Assembly: GCF_000317635.1 (NCBI RefSeq)
Contig: NC_019779.1
Coordinates: 2,542,001-2,606,000, forward strand
Origin: Halothece sp. PCC 7418
Lineage (GTDB): Bacteria; Cyanobacteriota; Cyanobacteriia; Cyanobacteriales; Rubidibacteraceae
Direction: 5' to 3'
DNA length: 64,000 nt
In this document: piece after piece, positions 26,667-36,246 of the stretch
Position numbering within the stretch: position 1 is the stretch's first letter
How the letters are laid out: every line of letters begins with the position of its first letter
The notes under the pieces: model-generated
Told to the model about the DNA's origin: nothing
Database searches by the model: none
What the model saw: only the letters and a program-made list of their open reading frames with translations
Translations under genes and position numbers: made by a program

Positions 26667-28040
26667 ATGACTTCCGAGAAGTTTCGTCAACAATTAAAAA
26701 AAGAAGCAGAAACATGGGAAGCAGAGGGGTTAATTGACTCCTCTGTTTTTCAACAATTAGCGCAACGTTATCAATTCCAGACTTTAGAAACAGATAGTCA
26801 AAGTCGTTTTGTTGTCATTTTATTTGCTGTCGGTGGAATTTTACTCGGCTTAGGTGTGATCACATTAGTGGCAGCAAACTGGCAAGGGTGGTCAAAAGGG
26901 CTGCGGGTAGCGTTACTCTTAACGCTGTTTATTGGGGTGAATAGTGCGGGCTATTGGGGATGGCAGTCATCGCAACCAAAATGGCAACGATTGGGAAAGG
27001 GACTCCTTTTATTAGGGGCGTTGATTCTGGGGGCAAATTTAGGCTTAATGTCGCAAATGTTCCATCAAAGTGGGGCAATTTATGAACTGTATCTAGTTTG
27101 GGGAATTGGCGTTTTGGCGATGGCTTATGGCTTGCAGTTCACTTGGCTTGCTATTTTCGCGATCGCGCTGATTGGACTGGGCTACTGGTGGGGCTTACCC
27201 AGCATTTTTGATCCTGCTGCAAGTGGCAATGCGTCCCTATTAATGCGATATATGCCTCTAGTGGCGATCGCGCTTTACATCCCCCTCGCAGAATTTTGTC
27301 GGTCACGATGGGTTTTGATTTGGGGAGTGGTCGCAGTTGTTTCGGCGTTAGAAGTGAGCGTAATCCAAGAGTTATCTTTGATTGATTCTTCATTACTGGT
27401 GGGAGGAATGCTTACAGGCGCGATCGCGCTTCCTCCTTTATTATTATGGGCATATTATCCCCTCCGATCAGACATCCGCTTACAATTTCACAATGTTACT
27501 TCTCGTCTCTCTGTTTTATTTCTTGGGGGAGTCTGTTACTTCTTTTCCTTTCACTATATCTGGGAGGACGCAACAGTTAACCGCACTAATGAAGTCGCAA
27601 TGCAACATCCCGCAGCGTTAGTACAACTGCTGATTTTTGCCAGTCTTACGGTTTATTATTGGTGGCGTTTGGGGAATCAAAGCCATCGACCATGGCGTTT
27701 AAGAGTTGACAGTACCCTATTTGCGGGGACAACCCTTTTCACGGGATTCGTGGCGGGTGGCGCAGTGGCTGGCTTGCCTTTTCTTAATCTGATCTGGTTA
27801 CCCACTGTTATTTATAATCTGATTCTCTTTTTCCTCGCGATCGCGCTGATTAAACAAGGACTCAATCAAGGGATTCGACTGAACTTTTGGGCGGGTTTAT
27901 TATTTCTCAGCCTCCAAATCTTCTCCCGAATGTTGGAGTATCAAACCGATTTACTCTTAAAGTCGATTATCTTTTTCCTCTGTGGTCTTGCCATTGTCAT
28001 CGCTGGCTTATGGTTTGAAGGTTATTTGCGACAGGAATGA
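26667..28040 (+). CDS. DUF2157 family multi-spanning membrane protein
   Basis: 457 residues. The N-terminal soluble region (about 1-47: FRQQLKKEAETWEAEGLIDSSVFQQLAQRY) is the DUF2157 signature. After it come about 13 hydrophobic segments. Function is unknown; the architecture suggests a membrane enzyme or transporter-like protein. HIP1 sites (GCGATCGC) encode several AIA or AIAL turns in the membrane part. It is a single gene, convergent with the small membrane protein downstream. Confidence 0.8.
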   Translation: MTSEKFRQQLKKEAETWEAEGLIDSSVFQQLAQRYQFQTLETDSQSRFVVILFAVGGILLGLGVITLVAANWQGWSKGLRVALLLTLFIGVNSAGYWGWQSSQPKWQRLGKGLLLLGALILGANLGLMSQMFHQSGAIYELYLVWGIGVLAMAYGLQFTWLAIFAIALIGLGYWWGLPSIFDPAASGNASLLMRYMPLVAIALYIPLAEFCRSRWVLIWGVVAVVSALEVSVIQELSLIDSSLLVGGMLTGAIALPPLLLWAYYPLRSDIRLQFHNVTSRLSVLFLGGVCYFFSFHYIWEDATVNRTNEVAMQHPAALVQLLIFASLTVYYWWRLGNQSHRPWRLRVDSTLFAGTTLFTGFVAGGAVAGLPFLNLIWLPTVIYNLILFFLAIALIKQGLNQGIRLNFWAGLLFLSLQIFSRMLEYQTDLLLKSIIFFLCGLAIVIAGLWFEGYLRQE

Positions 28041-28068
28041 TCATCGAAATTGGTTCTTTATTCACTGA

Positions 28069-28371
28069 TCACTGACGACGGGAAGAACGTTGCATTTTAG
28101 TCAGAGGAGGTAAGGGACGGGGACGGGAAGTCTCAGACGGTTTGAGATAGCGAGTTGTCGTTTTACGCTGAGAAATCGGGCGATATTGATAATTTTGCCA
28201 CCATCGTAGCGCGATCGCGCTTGTGCCTACTAATAAACCAAGGGTCAGTAGAGTCCAACGTTCTTCTACTCCCCCAATAACAGCATTCACCAATCCCATG
28301 GTCAAAATAAAAGCGGAAATCGGTTCTTTGCGATAAGCACGATTAATAAAGTGTGGTAACAAACGATTCAT
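28069..28371 (-). CDS. small hypothetical membrane protein
   Basis: 100 residues from the ATG at 28371, which has GAGGA five bases upstream. A TTG four codons earlier is less likely. It has an N-terminal amphipathic segment (NRLLPHFINRAYRKEPISAF) then two hydrophobic stretches (about 22-57), and a basic, proline-rich tail that ends in SSRRQ. I do not recognise a family. It lies 56 bp downstream of the hli gene on the same strand, so it may belong to that unit. Confidence 0.6.
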   Translation of the reverse strand: MNRLLPHFINRAYRKEPISAFILTMGLVNAVIGGVEERWTLLTLGLLVGTSAIALRWWQNYQYRPISQRKTTTRYLKPSETSRPRPLPPLTKMQRSSRRQ

Positions 28372-28427
28372 GCTTGTCCTCAAGCGTTAGATTTTATGTG
28401 TAAAGCTAATTCTACGATAACGAACAA

Positions 28428-28592
28428 TCAAACTAATCCTAACCAAGCGAGTAAGCCTTTTCCGCTAAAAAATTCAATGAGTAACAATGCGATAAAGCCA
28501 ATCATTGCAGCGCGACCGTTGAGGCGTTCTGCATATTTATTAAAACCAAACTTCGGTTCTTGGGTATTAGGGGTAACACTGGGTTGAGTCAT
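28428..28592 (-). CDS. hli: high-light-inducible protein (Hlip, one-helix)
   Basis: 54 residues. The motif FGFNKYAERLNGRAAMIGF at residues 15-33 is the chlorophyll a/b-binding signature of Hlips, including E22, N25 and R27 (ExxNGR). One membrane helix follows (to about residue 41) and a short tail ends in WLGLV. Hlips bind chlorophyll and carotenoid and protect new or damaged photosystem proteins in strong light. The gene is shorter than a usual ORF cutoff. It is 29 bp downstream of the HtrA gene on the same strand. Confidence 0.93.
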   Translation of the reverse strand: MTQPSVTPNTQEPKFGFNKYAERLNGRAAMIGFIALLLIEFFSGKGLLAWLGLV

Positions 28593-28621
28593 CGTTTTTT
28601 CTTTGTTTATTATACTGAAGT

Positions 28622-29803
28622 TTAATTATCAACGGGAAACTTACCAGGGCGAACCGTTAGGGTTTTCTCTTCACCATCACGGTTGACCTTTACGGCTAAA
28701 TCTTCACCGATCGCGCTCAGTTCTACCGCTTGCTGGACATCTGTACCTGTTTGGACAGCATTGCCACCAACGTTCAAAATGATATCACCTTCCTGAAACC
28801 CAGCGCGATCGGCAGGAGAATTATTCACCACTTCCACTACTAGCACGCCCTGTTTGGCTTCAACCGACAAGTCAAAGCGACTGGAATTATTAATTTCCTT
28901 ACGAAGATCTGGGGTCAGGGTAATCATACGAATCCCGAGATAGGGATGGGCTGCTTCTCCTTCCGTTACCAGTTGATTGGCAATGCGAGAAGCCAGTTCA
29001 ATGGGAATGGCAAAACCTAACCCTTCTGCATTGGCGCGGATGGCTGTATTGACTCCAATGACCTCTCCTTGGGCATTTAAAAGGGGACCGCCAGAATTCC
29101 CAGGATTAATCGCAGCATCGGTTTGAATAAAACTCACCCGCTTGTCTGGAATCCCGACTTGGGAACTCGACCGACCGATCGCGCTGATAATCCCAACAGT
29201 CACCGTGTTATTCAAGCCTAGCGGATTGCCAATCGCGATCGCCCAATCCCCTGGAATAATGGCTTCTGAACTGCCCAAAGTCACCGTCGGCAAATTATTC
29301 GTCGGAAGTTTAATCACCGCCACATCCGTCACTGGATCAGCCCCGACAACCACCCCATCAAATTTGCGTCCATCTTTCAAGGTTACTTTCACCTCATCCG
29401 CATCTTCAACCACGTGAGCATTGGTTAATACTAAACCATCGGAACTAAAAATAAACCCTGATCCCGTTCCTTCTCGCACCCGCCGACGATCTGGGGGAGA
29501 TTCCTCACCAAAAAACCGTCGATAAAAAGGCTCTTGTTCCTTTTGTGATACAATTCGAGCCGAGTCAAGGCGAACCACAGCAGGGCCAACGGTTTGCGCT
29601 GCTCTAGCAATAAAACTAGAATTTTCCAGAGGGGGATTAGTCGGTCTTGAGGAAGCGTCTGGAAGCTGGATCGGCTGCACTGGGGAAAGATTAACCTTCG
29701 GTCGTGAGTCGTCTTGAAAATATTCACCTGCTGATAATCCAGCAACGCCTCCTAAGGCAAGTAAACCCAAATAAAGTCCTAATTGCTTACTGGCTCGGCT
29801 CAT
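28622..29803 (-). CDS. HtrA/Deg-type serine protease with PDZ domain
   Basis: 393 residues. An N-terminal hydrophobic segment (about 8-26) acts as signal anchor. The trypsin-like domain has the triad H130 (TNAHVV), D160 (TDVAVI) and S237 (GNSGGPLL). A single PDZ domain follows (about 285-385). In Synechocystis the three Deg proteases HtrA, HhoA and HhoB handle damaged periplasmic and lumen proteins; I cannot say which one this is. It is upstream of the hli gene on the same strand, a plausible photoprotection pairing. Confidence 0.9.
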   Translation of the reverse strand: MSRASKQLGLYLGLLALGGVAGLSAGEYFQDDSRPKVNLSPVQPIQLPDASSRPTNPPLENSSFIARAAQTVGPAVVRLDSARIVSQKEQEPFYRRFFGEESPPDRRRVREGTGSGFIFSSDGLVLTNAHVVEDADEVKVTLKDGRKFDGVVVGADPVTDVAVIKLPTNNLPTVTLGSSEAIIPGDWAIAIGNPLGLNNTVTVGIISAIGRSSSQVGIPDKRVSFIQTDAAINPGNSGGPLLNAQGEVIGVNTAIRANAEGLGFAIPIELASRIANQLVTEGEAAHPYLGIRMITLTPDLRKEINNSSRFDLSVEAKQGVLVVEVVNNSPADRAGFQEGDIILNVGGNAVQTGTDVQQAVELSAIGEDLAVKVNRDGEEKTLTVRPGKFPVDN

Positions 29804-29860
29804 GGGATTGCTTTTAACATTTATTTATTCTAGTGTAAGTAATTTTTTGGAAAGTCGCAG

Positions 29861-31285
29861 ATGACCCAAACCTCTCGGCAATGGAAAAAGCTGTTTATTT
29901 TTAATTTGCGCTGGCGAGGTGGGATTATGATTGCCCTACCTGTGCTTTGTTTCCTAACCGCAATTTTAATGATTGCTGGTTTACGATCTCAAACTGCTAA
30001 TGCTCGCACTCAAGAACAAAAAAGCCAAAATATTCTCAATGCTACTAATGGTTTACTGATGGGACTACAACAAGCGGAAGCCGAAGTGCGGGGCTATAGT
30101 GTCACCCAAAACCAGAAATTTTTGCAGAATTATCAGCAAGCGAAAATAACGATTGAAAATCAAAGTCAGCAGTTACGACAGTTAGCCCAAGAAAGCTCGA
30201 TTCAAGAAACCCAAGTGCAAACAATTCAACAACTGGCTCAACAACAGTTGCATCATTTAAAAACAACAATTGAGATTAGTCAAGAAGCAACATTGCTCGG
30301 AAAAAGTTCGTCTAAACTGGATCAGCAACTGCTTAAAAATGAGCGTCAGTTTCAGCAATTAGAAAGCGCGATCGCGCAGTTTATTGAACAACAAGAAACG
30401 GCTCAAGCACAACGAGAAAGCAAAGTAGAAGACTGGAAAAATTTAACCACACAAGTGCAATGGCTTGCTTTAATGGTTGGTTTAGGGGCAACAGGAGGGG
30501 CAATTTATTTGTTTATTAGTTTAGATCATCAGTTGTCTCAATATACGGATCGCATTGAAGAAAGTAATTCTTTTTTAGCCCGCACAACTCGAACTTTAGA
30601 AAAAAGAAATCAAGAATTAGACCAATTTGCTTATATTGTTTCTCACGATTTGAAAGCTCCCTTACGCGCGATCGCGAATCTTTCTAGTTGGATTGAAGAA
30701 GATTTAGACGGAAAATTAGAGCCAGAAATCCAACATCAGATGGACTTATTAAGAGGAAGAGTTCATCGGATGGAAGCCTTTATTAATGGCATTTTAGAAT
30801 ACTCCCGCGTCGGTCGAATGCGGTCACAAGTAGAAACCGTGAATGTGGAATCATTACTAACAGAAATTATTGATTCTCTTGCCCCACCCGCCGAATTTAA
30901 AATTGAAATTTATTCCCCCATGCCGAGTTTAGTCACCGATCCTCTACCGCTACAACAAATCTTTACAAATTTAATGAGTAATGCCATTAAACATCATCAT
31001 CGTTCAGATGGAAAAGTGGTGATTACAGCCGAAGAATTAGAAAACGCCTATGAATTTAGCATTCGTGACGATGGACCAGGGATTGATCCGAAATTTCATG
31101 AGAAAATCTTTGTCATGTTCCAAACTTTACAAGCGCGAGACACGGTAGAAAATACAGGGGTTGGCTTAGCAATTATTAAAAAAATTCTTGACGATCAGGG
31201 CGGAACAATTAAAGTGGAATCGGAATCCGAAAACGGAACAACGTTTCGCTTTACATGGCCCAAGCAATACGTAAAGGGTGAATAG
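29861..31285 (+). CDS. CHASE3 sensor histidine kinase
   Basis: 474 residues. TM1 is at about 21-41, a CHASE3 sensory domain fills 42-195 (helical, Q-rich), and TM2 is at about 200-220. A coiled segment precedes HisKA with phospho-accepting H262 (IVSHDLKAPLRAI). The HATPase domain has N, G1 (DDGPGIDP) and G2 (GVGLAIIKKIL). The H-box form SHDLKAPLR is the type used by cyanobacterial kinases paired with Rcp1-like regulators. Exactly that type of gene follows at 31371. The ligand of the CHASE3 domain is unknown. Confidence 0.92.
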   Translation: MTQTSRQWKKLFIFNLRWRGGIMIALPVLCFLTAILMIAGLRSQTANARTQEQKSQNILNATNGLLMGLQQAEAEVRGYSVTQNQKFLQNYQQAKITIENQSQQLRQLAQESSIQETQVQTIQQLAQQQLHHLKTTIEISQEATLLGKSSSKLDQQLLKNERQFQQLESAIAQFIEQQETAQAQRESKVEDWKNLTTQVQWLALMVGLGATGGAIYLFISLDHQLSQYTDRIEESNSFLARTTRTLEKRNQELDQFAYIVSHDLKAPLRAIANLSSWIEEDLDGKLEPEIQHQMDLLRGRVHRMEAFINGILEYSRVGRMRSQVETVNVESLLTEIIDSLAPPAEFKIEIYSPMPSLVTDPLPLQQIFTNLMSNAIKHHHRSDGKVVITAEELENAYEFSIRDDGPGIDPKFHEKIFVMFQTLQARDTVENTGVGLAIIKKILDDQGGTIKVESESENGTTFRFTWPKQYVKGE

Positions 31286-31370
31286 CTGCAAACTCTATGT
31301 TTGAGTAGAGGGAGGGAAACGGTAGTCCTTGTTACACTAAAGAGCCACGACGTTAATTGTTGCAACAAAA

Positions 31371-31823
31371 ATGTCAAAAAAACAACTCAATATTTTATTA
31401 GTAGAAGATGATGAAGTCGATGTTATGACGGTGCAACGTGCGTTTAAGAAAAATAATCTTTTAGAAGATCATCAATTATTTATCGCTAATGATGGCATGC
31501 AAGCGTTGCAGTTATTACGAGGGGAGGGAGCGCGAAAAATTCCCCCAAACAACCGTTTAGTCTTACTCGATTTGAATATGCCCAAAATGGGCGGGATTGA
31601 ATTTCTCCATGAACTGCGTTCAGATCAATCCTTAAAAACAACTTCTGTCATTGTCCTGACCACATCGGATGAGGACAGAGATAAAGTAGAAGCGTATAAG
31701 TTCAATGTGGCTGGCTATATTCTCAAACCCGTAACTTTTGATAAATTTGTGGAAACGATCGCGGTGATTGATGAATACTGGCAGTTAAGCCAACTCCCGA
31801 CAATGTACCCCGATGATGAATAG
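31371..31823 (+). CDS. Rcp1-like single-domain response regulator
   Basis: 150 residues, receiver domain only. Acidic pocket EDDE (12-15), phospho-acceptor D67 (LLDLNMPKMGG) and K119 (YILKPV) are in place. The layout resembles Rcp1, the partner of phytochrome Cph1. It lies 85 bp after the CHASE3 kinase and 2 bp before the next gene, so the three genes likely form one operon. It probably takes phosphate from the upstream kinase, or passes it between this kinase and the hybrid protein downstream. Confidence 0.92.
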   Translation: MSKKQLNILLVEDDEVDVMTVQRAFKKNNLLEDHQLFIANDGMQALQLLRGEGARKIPPNNRLVLLDLNMPKMGGIEFLHELRSDQSLKTTSVIVLTTSDEDRDKVEAYKFNVAGYILKPVTFDKFVETIAVIDEYWQLSQLPTMYPDDE

Positions 31824-31825
31824 TT

Positions 31826-34573
31826 ATGGTAAAAGTTTTGCTGGTAGAAGATGATGAAGTGGATCGCATGGCGGTGCAACGCGCTCTGAAAAAGGGCGTG
31901 GAAGAGGATTTGACAATTATTTCCGCAGATGATTGTACCAGCGCGATCAATAACTTAAACACTTATGATGATCTCGAATGTGTCTTTCTCGATTATCGTC
32001 TCCCCGATGGGGATGGTTTGAGTTTAATTCAACAGATTCGTAGTCAGTATAGTAAACTGCCATTAGTGGTCTTGACGGGACAGGGCGATCATCAAGTTGC
32101 GGTTGATTTGATGAAAGCGGGCGCGATCGATTATTTATCCAAGGATGAGATCTCCCCCGAAAACCTCTCGCAAAGCCTACACCGCGCGATTCGGGTTTAT
32201 CGTGCTGAAAGAGAAGCCGAAGCTGCTAACGCGCGTCTTAGGGAAAGTGAAGAGCGGTATCGGCTCGTTTTAGAAGGATCAAATGAGGGGATCTGGGATT
32301 GGAATGTTGAATCACAGGTGGTCTATTGCAATGATCGTCTTCTGGAAATGATTGGCTTAGCCAAAGGAGAACGAGAAATCGACAAAGATCGGTTTTATGA
32401 TCAGATTCATCCCCAAGATTGTCCAACGGTGAAAAAGACGATTGAAGACTGTGTATTAGGGAAAACCAGTCAACTAGAAGTTGAGTTTCGCGTCCGTCAT
32501 AGCTCGGGGGAATATCGCTACTGTATCGCTAGAGGGAAAGCTCAACCAACCCATCGCGGAGAAGCCCGCCGTCTGTCTGGGGTTTTGATTGATATTACCG
32601 AACGGAAACGCAATGAAGTCCGCAGTCAGTTTCTCGCTGAAGCCAGTCAACTGTTGTCTTCTTCTCTGGATTATCGCACGACTTTGGAAAATTTAGCCTG
32701 TTTGGCTGTGCCTCGTTTAGCAGACTGGTGCGCGATCGATGTGGTGGATGGGGAAGGGGTCTATGGGAATCCTCCCAGCTTGAAACGGATTGCGGTGGCG
32801 CACGTTGACCCGAATAAAGCAAACCTCGTTTGGCAATTACAATCGTATCTCAATAATCAGGAAAAGGCTCATTATCATTGTGGCGCGATCGTCTTGCGGA
32901 GTCACCATTCTGATGCCTGTTTTTATGTCAATGCTGCAAAAAATCATGAGATGGCGGTGGATCAAGAACATCTCCGCATTTTAGAAGAATTAGATTGTCG
33001 CTCTTATATTTGTGTTCCCCTTGCGGTTGGAGAAGAAATCCTAGGGACGCTGTTATTTGCAACCAGTGAATCAGGGCGACATTATACCCAAGCAGATTTA
33101 TCCTTAGCCGAAGATTTGGCGCAACGAGCAGCGTTAGCCATTGAAAACGCTCGTTTGTATCAAGAAGCCCAAGAAGCTACAAATAATTTACGCACGACTT
33201 TTCAAATTTTACAGGAGCAAGAACAACAACTGCGTACTTTACAACAGTTAACGAATTTATTAAATCAACGACTGAGTAATTTACCCGAATTATTAAAAGT
33301 AATGGCGCAAGCGACTTATAAAACGATCGCGCAAGCAGAAGTCTGTTTAATTGCTTTGTATAATTCTCATCGGGAAGTGATGTTAACTGTTGCTGCGGGA
33401 GAACAAACGGAAAAGGTTGATTTAAAGCAAGTTTTTTCTTTAGAAAAAGGCGTTTTGCAATCCGTTTTTACTGACGGGAATCCAGAAATTTATCAGAACC
33501 ATCAAAACCTTGACAATTTACCTCATTTAATGTACGGAGTTGCCATTGAGTCTGCAAAATCGGGGCGTTTAGGGGTTTTAGCCGTTGGACGTTGGAAAAA
33601 AAATGCGAGTGATGCTTTAGAAACAACGTTTAATAAAGAAGATCAGAAATTATTAAAAGCAGTGGGAGAACAAGCCGCGATCGCGATCGATAATGCCAGA
33701 CTGATTAAAAGTTTAGAAGAAGGAGAAGAACGGCTCGAACAACAGAATAAAATTCTTGCTCAACAAAATCAAGAGTTAGAAAAACAGCAACGACATATTA
33801 AATTACAAAATATCAAACTGTTAGAAGCAGCCCGTTTAAAATCCCAATTTATCGCCACCATGTCCCATGAGTTACGCACCCCCATGAATGCAATTATTGG
33901 TTTTTCTCAGTTACTGCTGCGACAAGTAAAAGAGAGTTTAAAACCCCAACATACTCAAATGTTAGAGCGAATTTTGAGTAATGGGAAAACACTACTGGCT
34001 CTCATTAATGATATTCTTGATTTATCAAAAATGGAAGCAGGACGCTTAGAATTACGTCTGGAACGGTGTAACCTAAAAACAGTTATTTCTGATACGGTAG
34101 AAGAACTGCGATCACTTGCCGATGAAAAACAAATTGCTTTGACCTTTCAGTATGAACTAAACAATCCTTGGGTAACCAATGATAGCAATCGGATTCGTCA
34201 AGTGATTATTAATTTGCTCTCCAACGCGATTAAATTTACCGAAGAAGGATCAGTGACGGTTATTGCTACAGAATTGCCCGATAATTGGATTAAAATTATG
34301 GTTCAAGATACAGGAATTGGAATGACAGAAGAAGAAAAAAACCAGATTTTTGAAGCCTTTCGACAAGTTGATCAAACCCTAACCCGCAAATATCCAGGGA
34401 CTGGTTTAGGACTCGCCATTACTGATTCCTTAGTGGAATTAATGGGCGGAGAAATTACCGTTCATAGTGTTCTCAACCAAGGCTCTTCTTTTGAAATTCA
34501 ACTTCCTCGTCATGTCAAAGAAGATGAAAATGTCAAATCTCAATCCTCTTGTCACTCTGGTCATTTATATTAA
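31826..34573 (+). CDS. hybrid receiver-PAS-GAF-GAF histidine kinase
   Basis: 915 residues. Domain order: receiver (1-125, D56 in FLDYRLPDG), PAS/PAC (about 145-265), two GAF domains (about 275-450 and 490-630), a coiled coil (about 635-675), HisKA with H681 (MSHELRTPMNAI), and HATPase with DTGIGM and GTGLGLAI. No bilin-binding cysteine motif stands out in the GAFs. With the receiver first, it can act as a phospho-acceptor of the upstream kinase and then as a kinase itself. The stop of the previous gene is 2 bp upstream. The downstream target gene is not identified. Confidence 0.9.
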   Translation: MVKVLLVEDDEVDRMAVQRALKKGVEEDLTIISADDCTSAINNLNTYDDLECVFLDYRLPDGDGLSLIQQIRSQYSKLPLVVLTGQGDHQVAVDLMKAGAIDYLSKDEISPENLSQSLHRAIRVYRAEREAEAANARLRESEERYRLVLEGSNEGIWDWNVESQVVYCNDRLLEMIGLAKGEREIDKDRFYDQIHPQDCPTVKKTIEDCVLGKTSQLEVEFRVRHSSGEYRYCIARGKAQPTHRGEARRLSGVLIDITERKRNEVRSQFLAEASQLLSSSLDYRTTLENLACLAVPRLADWCAIDVVDGEGVYGNPPSLKRIAVAHVDPNKANLVWQLQSYLNNQEKAHYHCGAIVLRSHHSDACFYVNAAKNHEMAVDQEHLRILEELDCRSYICVPLAVGEEILGTLLFATSESGRHYTQADLSLAEDLAQRAALAIENARLYQEAQEATNNLRTTFQILQEQEQQLRTLQQLTNLLNQRLSNLPELLKVMAQATYKTIAQAEVCLIALYNSHREVMLTVAAGEQTEKVDLKQVFSLEKGVLQSVFTDGNPEIYQNHQNLDNLPHLMYGVAIESAKSGRLGVLAVGRWKKNASDALETTFNKEDQKLLKAVGEQAAIAIDNARLIKSLEEGEERLEQQNKILAQQNQELEKQQRHIKLQNIKLLEAARLKSQFIATMSHELRTPMNAIIGFSQLLLRQVKESLKPQHTQMLERILSNGKTLLALINDILDLSKMEAGRLELRLERCNLKTVISDTVEELRSLADEKQIALTFQYELNNPWVTNDSNRIRQVIINLLSNAIKFTEEGSVTVIATELPDNWIKIMVQDTGIGMTEEEKNQIFEAFRQVDQTLTRKYPGTGLGLAITDSLVELMGGEITVHSVLNQGSSFEIQLPRHVKEDENVKSQSSCHSGHLY

Positions 34574-34676
34574 GTTCTTAAGAACCATCAACAAATAGCA
34601 TCCACCCACTGACCCTGATTCTGGTTAACAAGTCTCGATCGCGCTCCTGCCAAGACGCTAAATTAGATAGAGATCC

Positions 34677-34682
34677 TATAAT
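34677..34682 (+). promoter_or_regulatory. candidate -10 box for ffh
   Basis: TATAAT lies 44 bases before the ffh start. No convincing -35 was found. It is the best match to a promoter element in the 150-bp spacer after the hybrid kinase. Confidence 0.3.
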
Positions 34683-34725
34683 CATAAGTCCAGATTAGAC
34701 ATTTTCATATTAAGTTACCTGTTCT

Positions 34726-36177
34726 ATGTTTGACGCGCTATCGGAAAGTTTAGAATCTGCCTGGAAAAAGCTCCGGGGTCAAGATAAAATCACCAGCAAC
34801 AATATTAAACCCGCCCTGCAAGAAGTGCGACGCGCCCTCCTGTCTGCCGATGTGAACCTGCAAGTGGTGAAAGGCTTCATTGCAGATGTAGAAAAAGCAG
34901 CAGAAGGGGCAGAAGTCCTGTCTGGGGTTCGTCCTGACCAACAGTTTGTCAAGATTGTCAATGATGAATTGGTCAAGGTAATGGGGGAAAGTAATGTTCC
35001 CCTCGCCGAAGCAGAAACCGCACCGACTGTGATTTTGATGGCAGGGTTACAAGGAACGGGGAAAACCACCGCCACCGCAAAACTGGCTTTGCATCTACGT
35101 AAACAAAACCGCAGCGCCTTAATGGTGGGAACCGACGTTTATCGTCCCGCAGCGATTGACCAGTTAAAAACACTAGGCGAACAAATCGACGTTCCCGTCT
35201 TTGAAATGGGAACGGAAGCCAATCCCGTAGATGTGGCGAAACAAGGGATTGAAAAAGCGAAAGCAGAAGGCATTGATACCGTCTTGGTTGACACCGCAGG
35301 ACGCTTGCAAATTGACCAAGACATGATGCAAGAGTTAATTGCCATTAAAAATGAAATCTCGCCTCATGAAGTCTTGCTGGTGGTTGATGCGATGACTGGA
35401 CAAGAAGCAGCCAGTCTGACAGATACCTTCCACCAACAAGTGGGCGTGACTGGTGCAATTTTAACCAAGTTAGATGGGGATACTCGGGGCGGTGCAGCTT
35501 TATCTGTGCGTCAAGTTTCGGGACAACCAATTAAATTTATTGGGGTTGGGGAAAAAGTGGAAGCGCTACAGCCGTTTTACCCCGAACGGATGGCATCTCG
35601 AATTTTAGGCATGGGCGATGTGGTTTCCTTGGTGGAAAAAGCCCAAGAAGAAATCGACATGGCAGATGCAGAAGCCATGCAAGCCAAGATGTTGGAAGCG
35701 CGATTTGATTTTAATGACTTCCTGAAACAGATGCGCTTGCTGAAAAATATGGGATCATTCGGCAGTGTGATGAAAATGATTCCAGGGATGAACAAACTCA
35801 GTGGATCAGACATTGAGAAAGGGGAAACCCAACTCAAGCGCACAGAAGCCATGATCAACTCCATGACCAAGCAAGAACGGGAAGAACCGGAATTATTAGC
35901 CAAATCTCCCAGTCGTCGCCGTCGCGTGGGGAAAGGTTCGGGACATCAAGAGAAAGATGTGGTCAAACTCGTCAATGACTTCACCAAAATGCGTTCTATG
36001 ATGCAGCAAATGGGACAAGGTCAAATGGGAATGCCCGGTATGGGTGGTGGACTTGGTGGAATGTTTGGCGGTGGCGGTGGTATGGGCGGTCAACCCCAAC
36101 CCGGTTTCCGTCAAGCCCCCGGTGGTGGTAAGAAGAAGAAGAAGAAGAAGAAAAAGAAAGGCTTTGGTGATCTTTAA
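34726..36177 (+). CDS. ffh: signal recognition particle protein Ffh (SRP54)
   Basis: 483 residues. The N domain begins MFDALSESLESAWKKLRGQ. The G domain has the P-loop GLQGTGKTT and the DTAGR motif (VDTAGRLQIDQ), plus TKLDGDTRGGAALS. The M domain is methionine-rich (MRLLKNMGSFGSVMKMIPGM) and binds 4.5S RNA and signal sequences. The C-terminus is unusual in a glycine-rich stretch followed by about ten lysines, encoded by AAG/AAA runs at 36128-36160. Ffh targets membrane proteins to the translocon. Single gene. Confidence 0.95.
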   Translation: MFDALSESLESAWKKLRGQDKITSNNIKPALQEVRRALLSADVNLQVVKGFIADVEKAAEGAEVLSGVRPDQQFVKIVNDELVKVMGESNVPLAEAETAPTVILMAGLQGTGKTTATAKLALHLRKQNRSALMVGTDVYRPAAIDQLKTLGEQIDVPVFEMGTEANPVDVAKQGIEKAKAEGIDTVLVDTAGRLQIDQDMMQELIAIKNEISPHEVLLVVDAMTGQEAASLTDTFHQQVGVTGAILTKLDGDTRGGAALSVRQVSGQPIKFIGVGEKVEALQPFYPERMASRILGMGDVVSLVEKAQEEIDMADAEAMQAKMLEARFDFNDFLKQMRLLKNMGSFGSVMKMIPGMNKLSGSDIEKGETQLKRTEAMINSMTKQEREEPELLAKSPSRRRRVGKGSGHQEKDVVKLVNDFTKMRSMMQQMGQGQMGMPGMGGGLGGMFGGGGGMGGQPQPGFRQAPGGGKKKKKKKKKKGFGDL

Positions 36178-36246
36178 GCAGTGATCAGTGATCAGTTACC
36201 AGTTACCAATGACAAATGACTAATGACAAATGACTAATGACAAGTT
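36178..36246. repeat. short direct repeats (GTGATCA, TACCAGT, AATGACAAATGACT)
   Basis: The spacer between ffh and the Nudix gene consists of tandem short units, GTGATCA twice, AGTTACC twice and AATGACAAATGACT-type units, similar to those at 24640, 55678 and 16503. It is a dispersed spacer repeat. Confidence 0.65.

Noticed and set aside
34779-36114. several minus-strand frames inside ffh
   Set aside because: They follow the codon pattern of ffh in the antisense direction and contain T/H- or S-rich stretches from the glycine and lysine repeats.
36205-36240. possible CRISPR-like array of AATGACAAATGACT units
   Set aside because: Units are too short, have no spacers of constant length and occur as tandem drift in several spacers.
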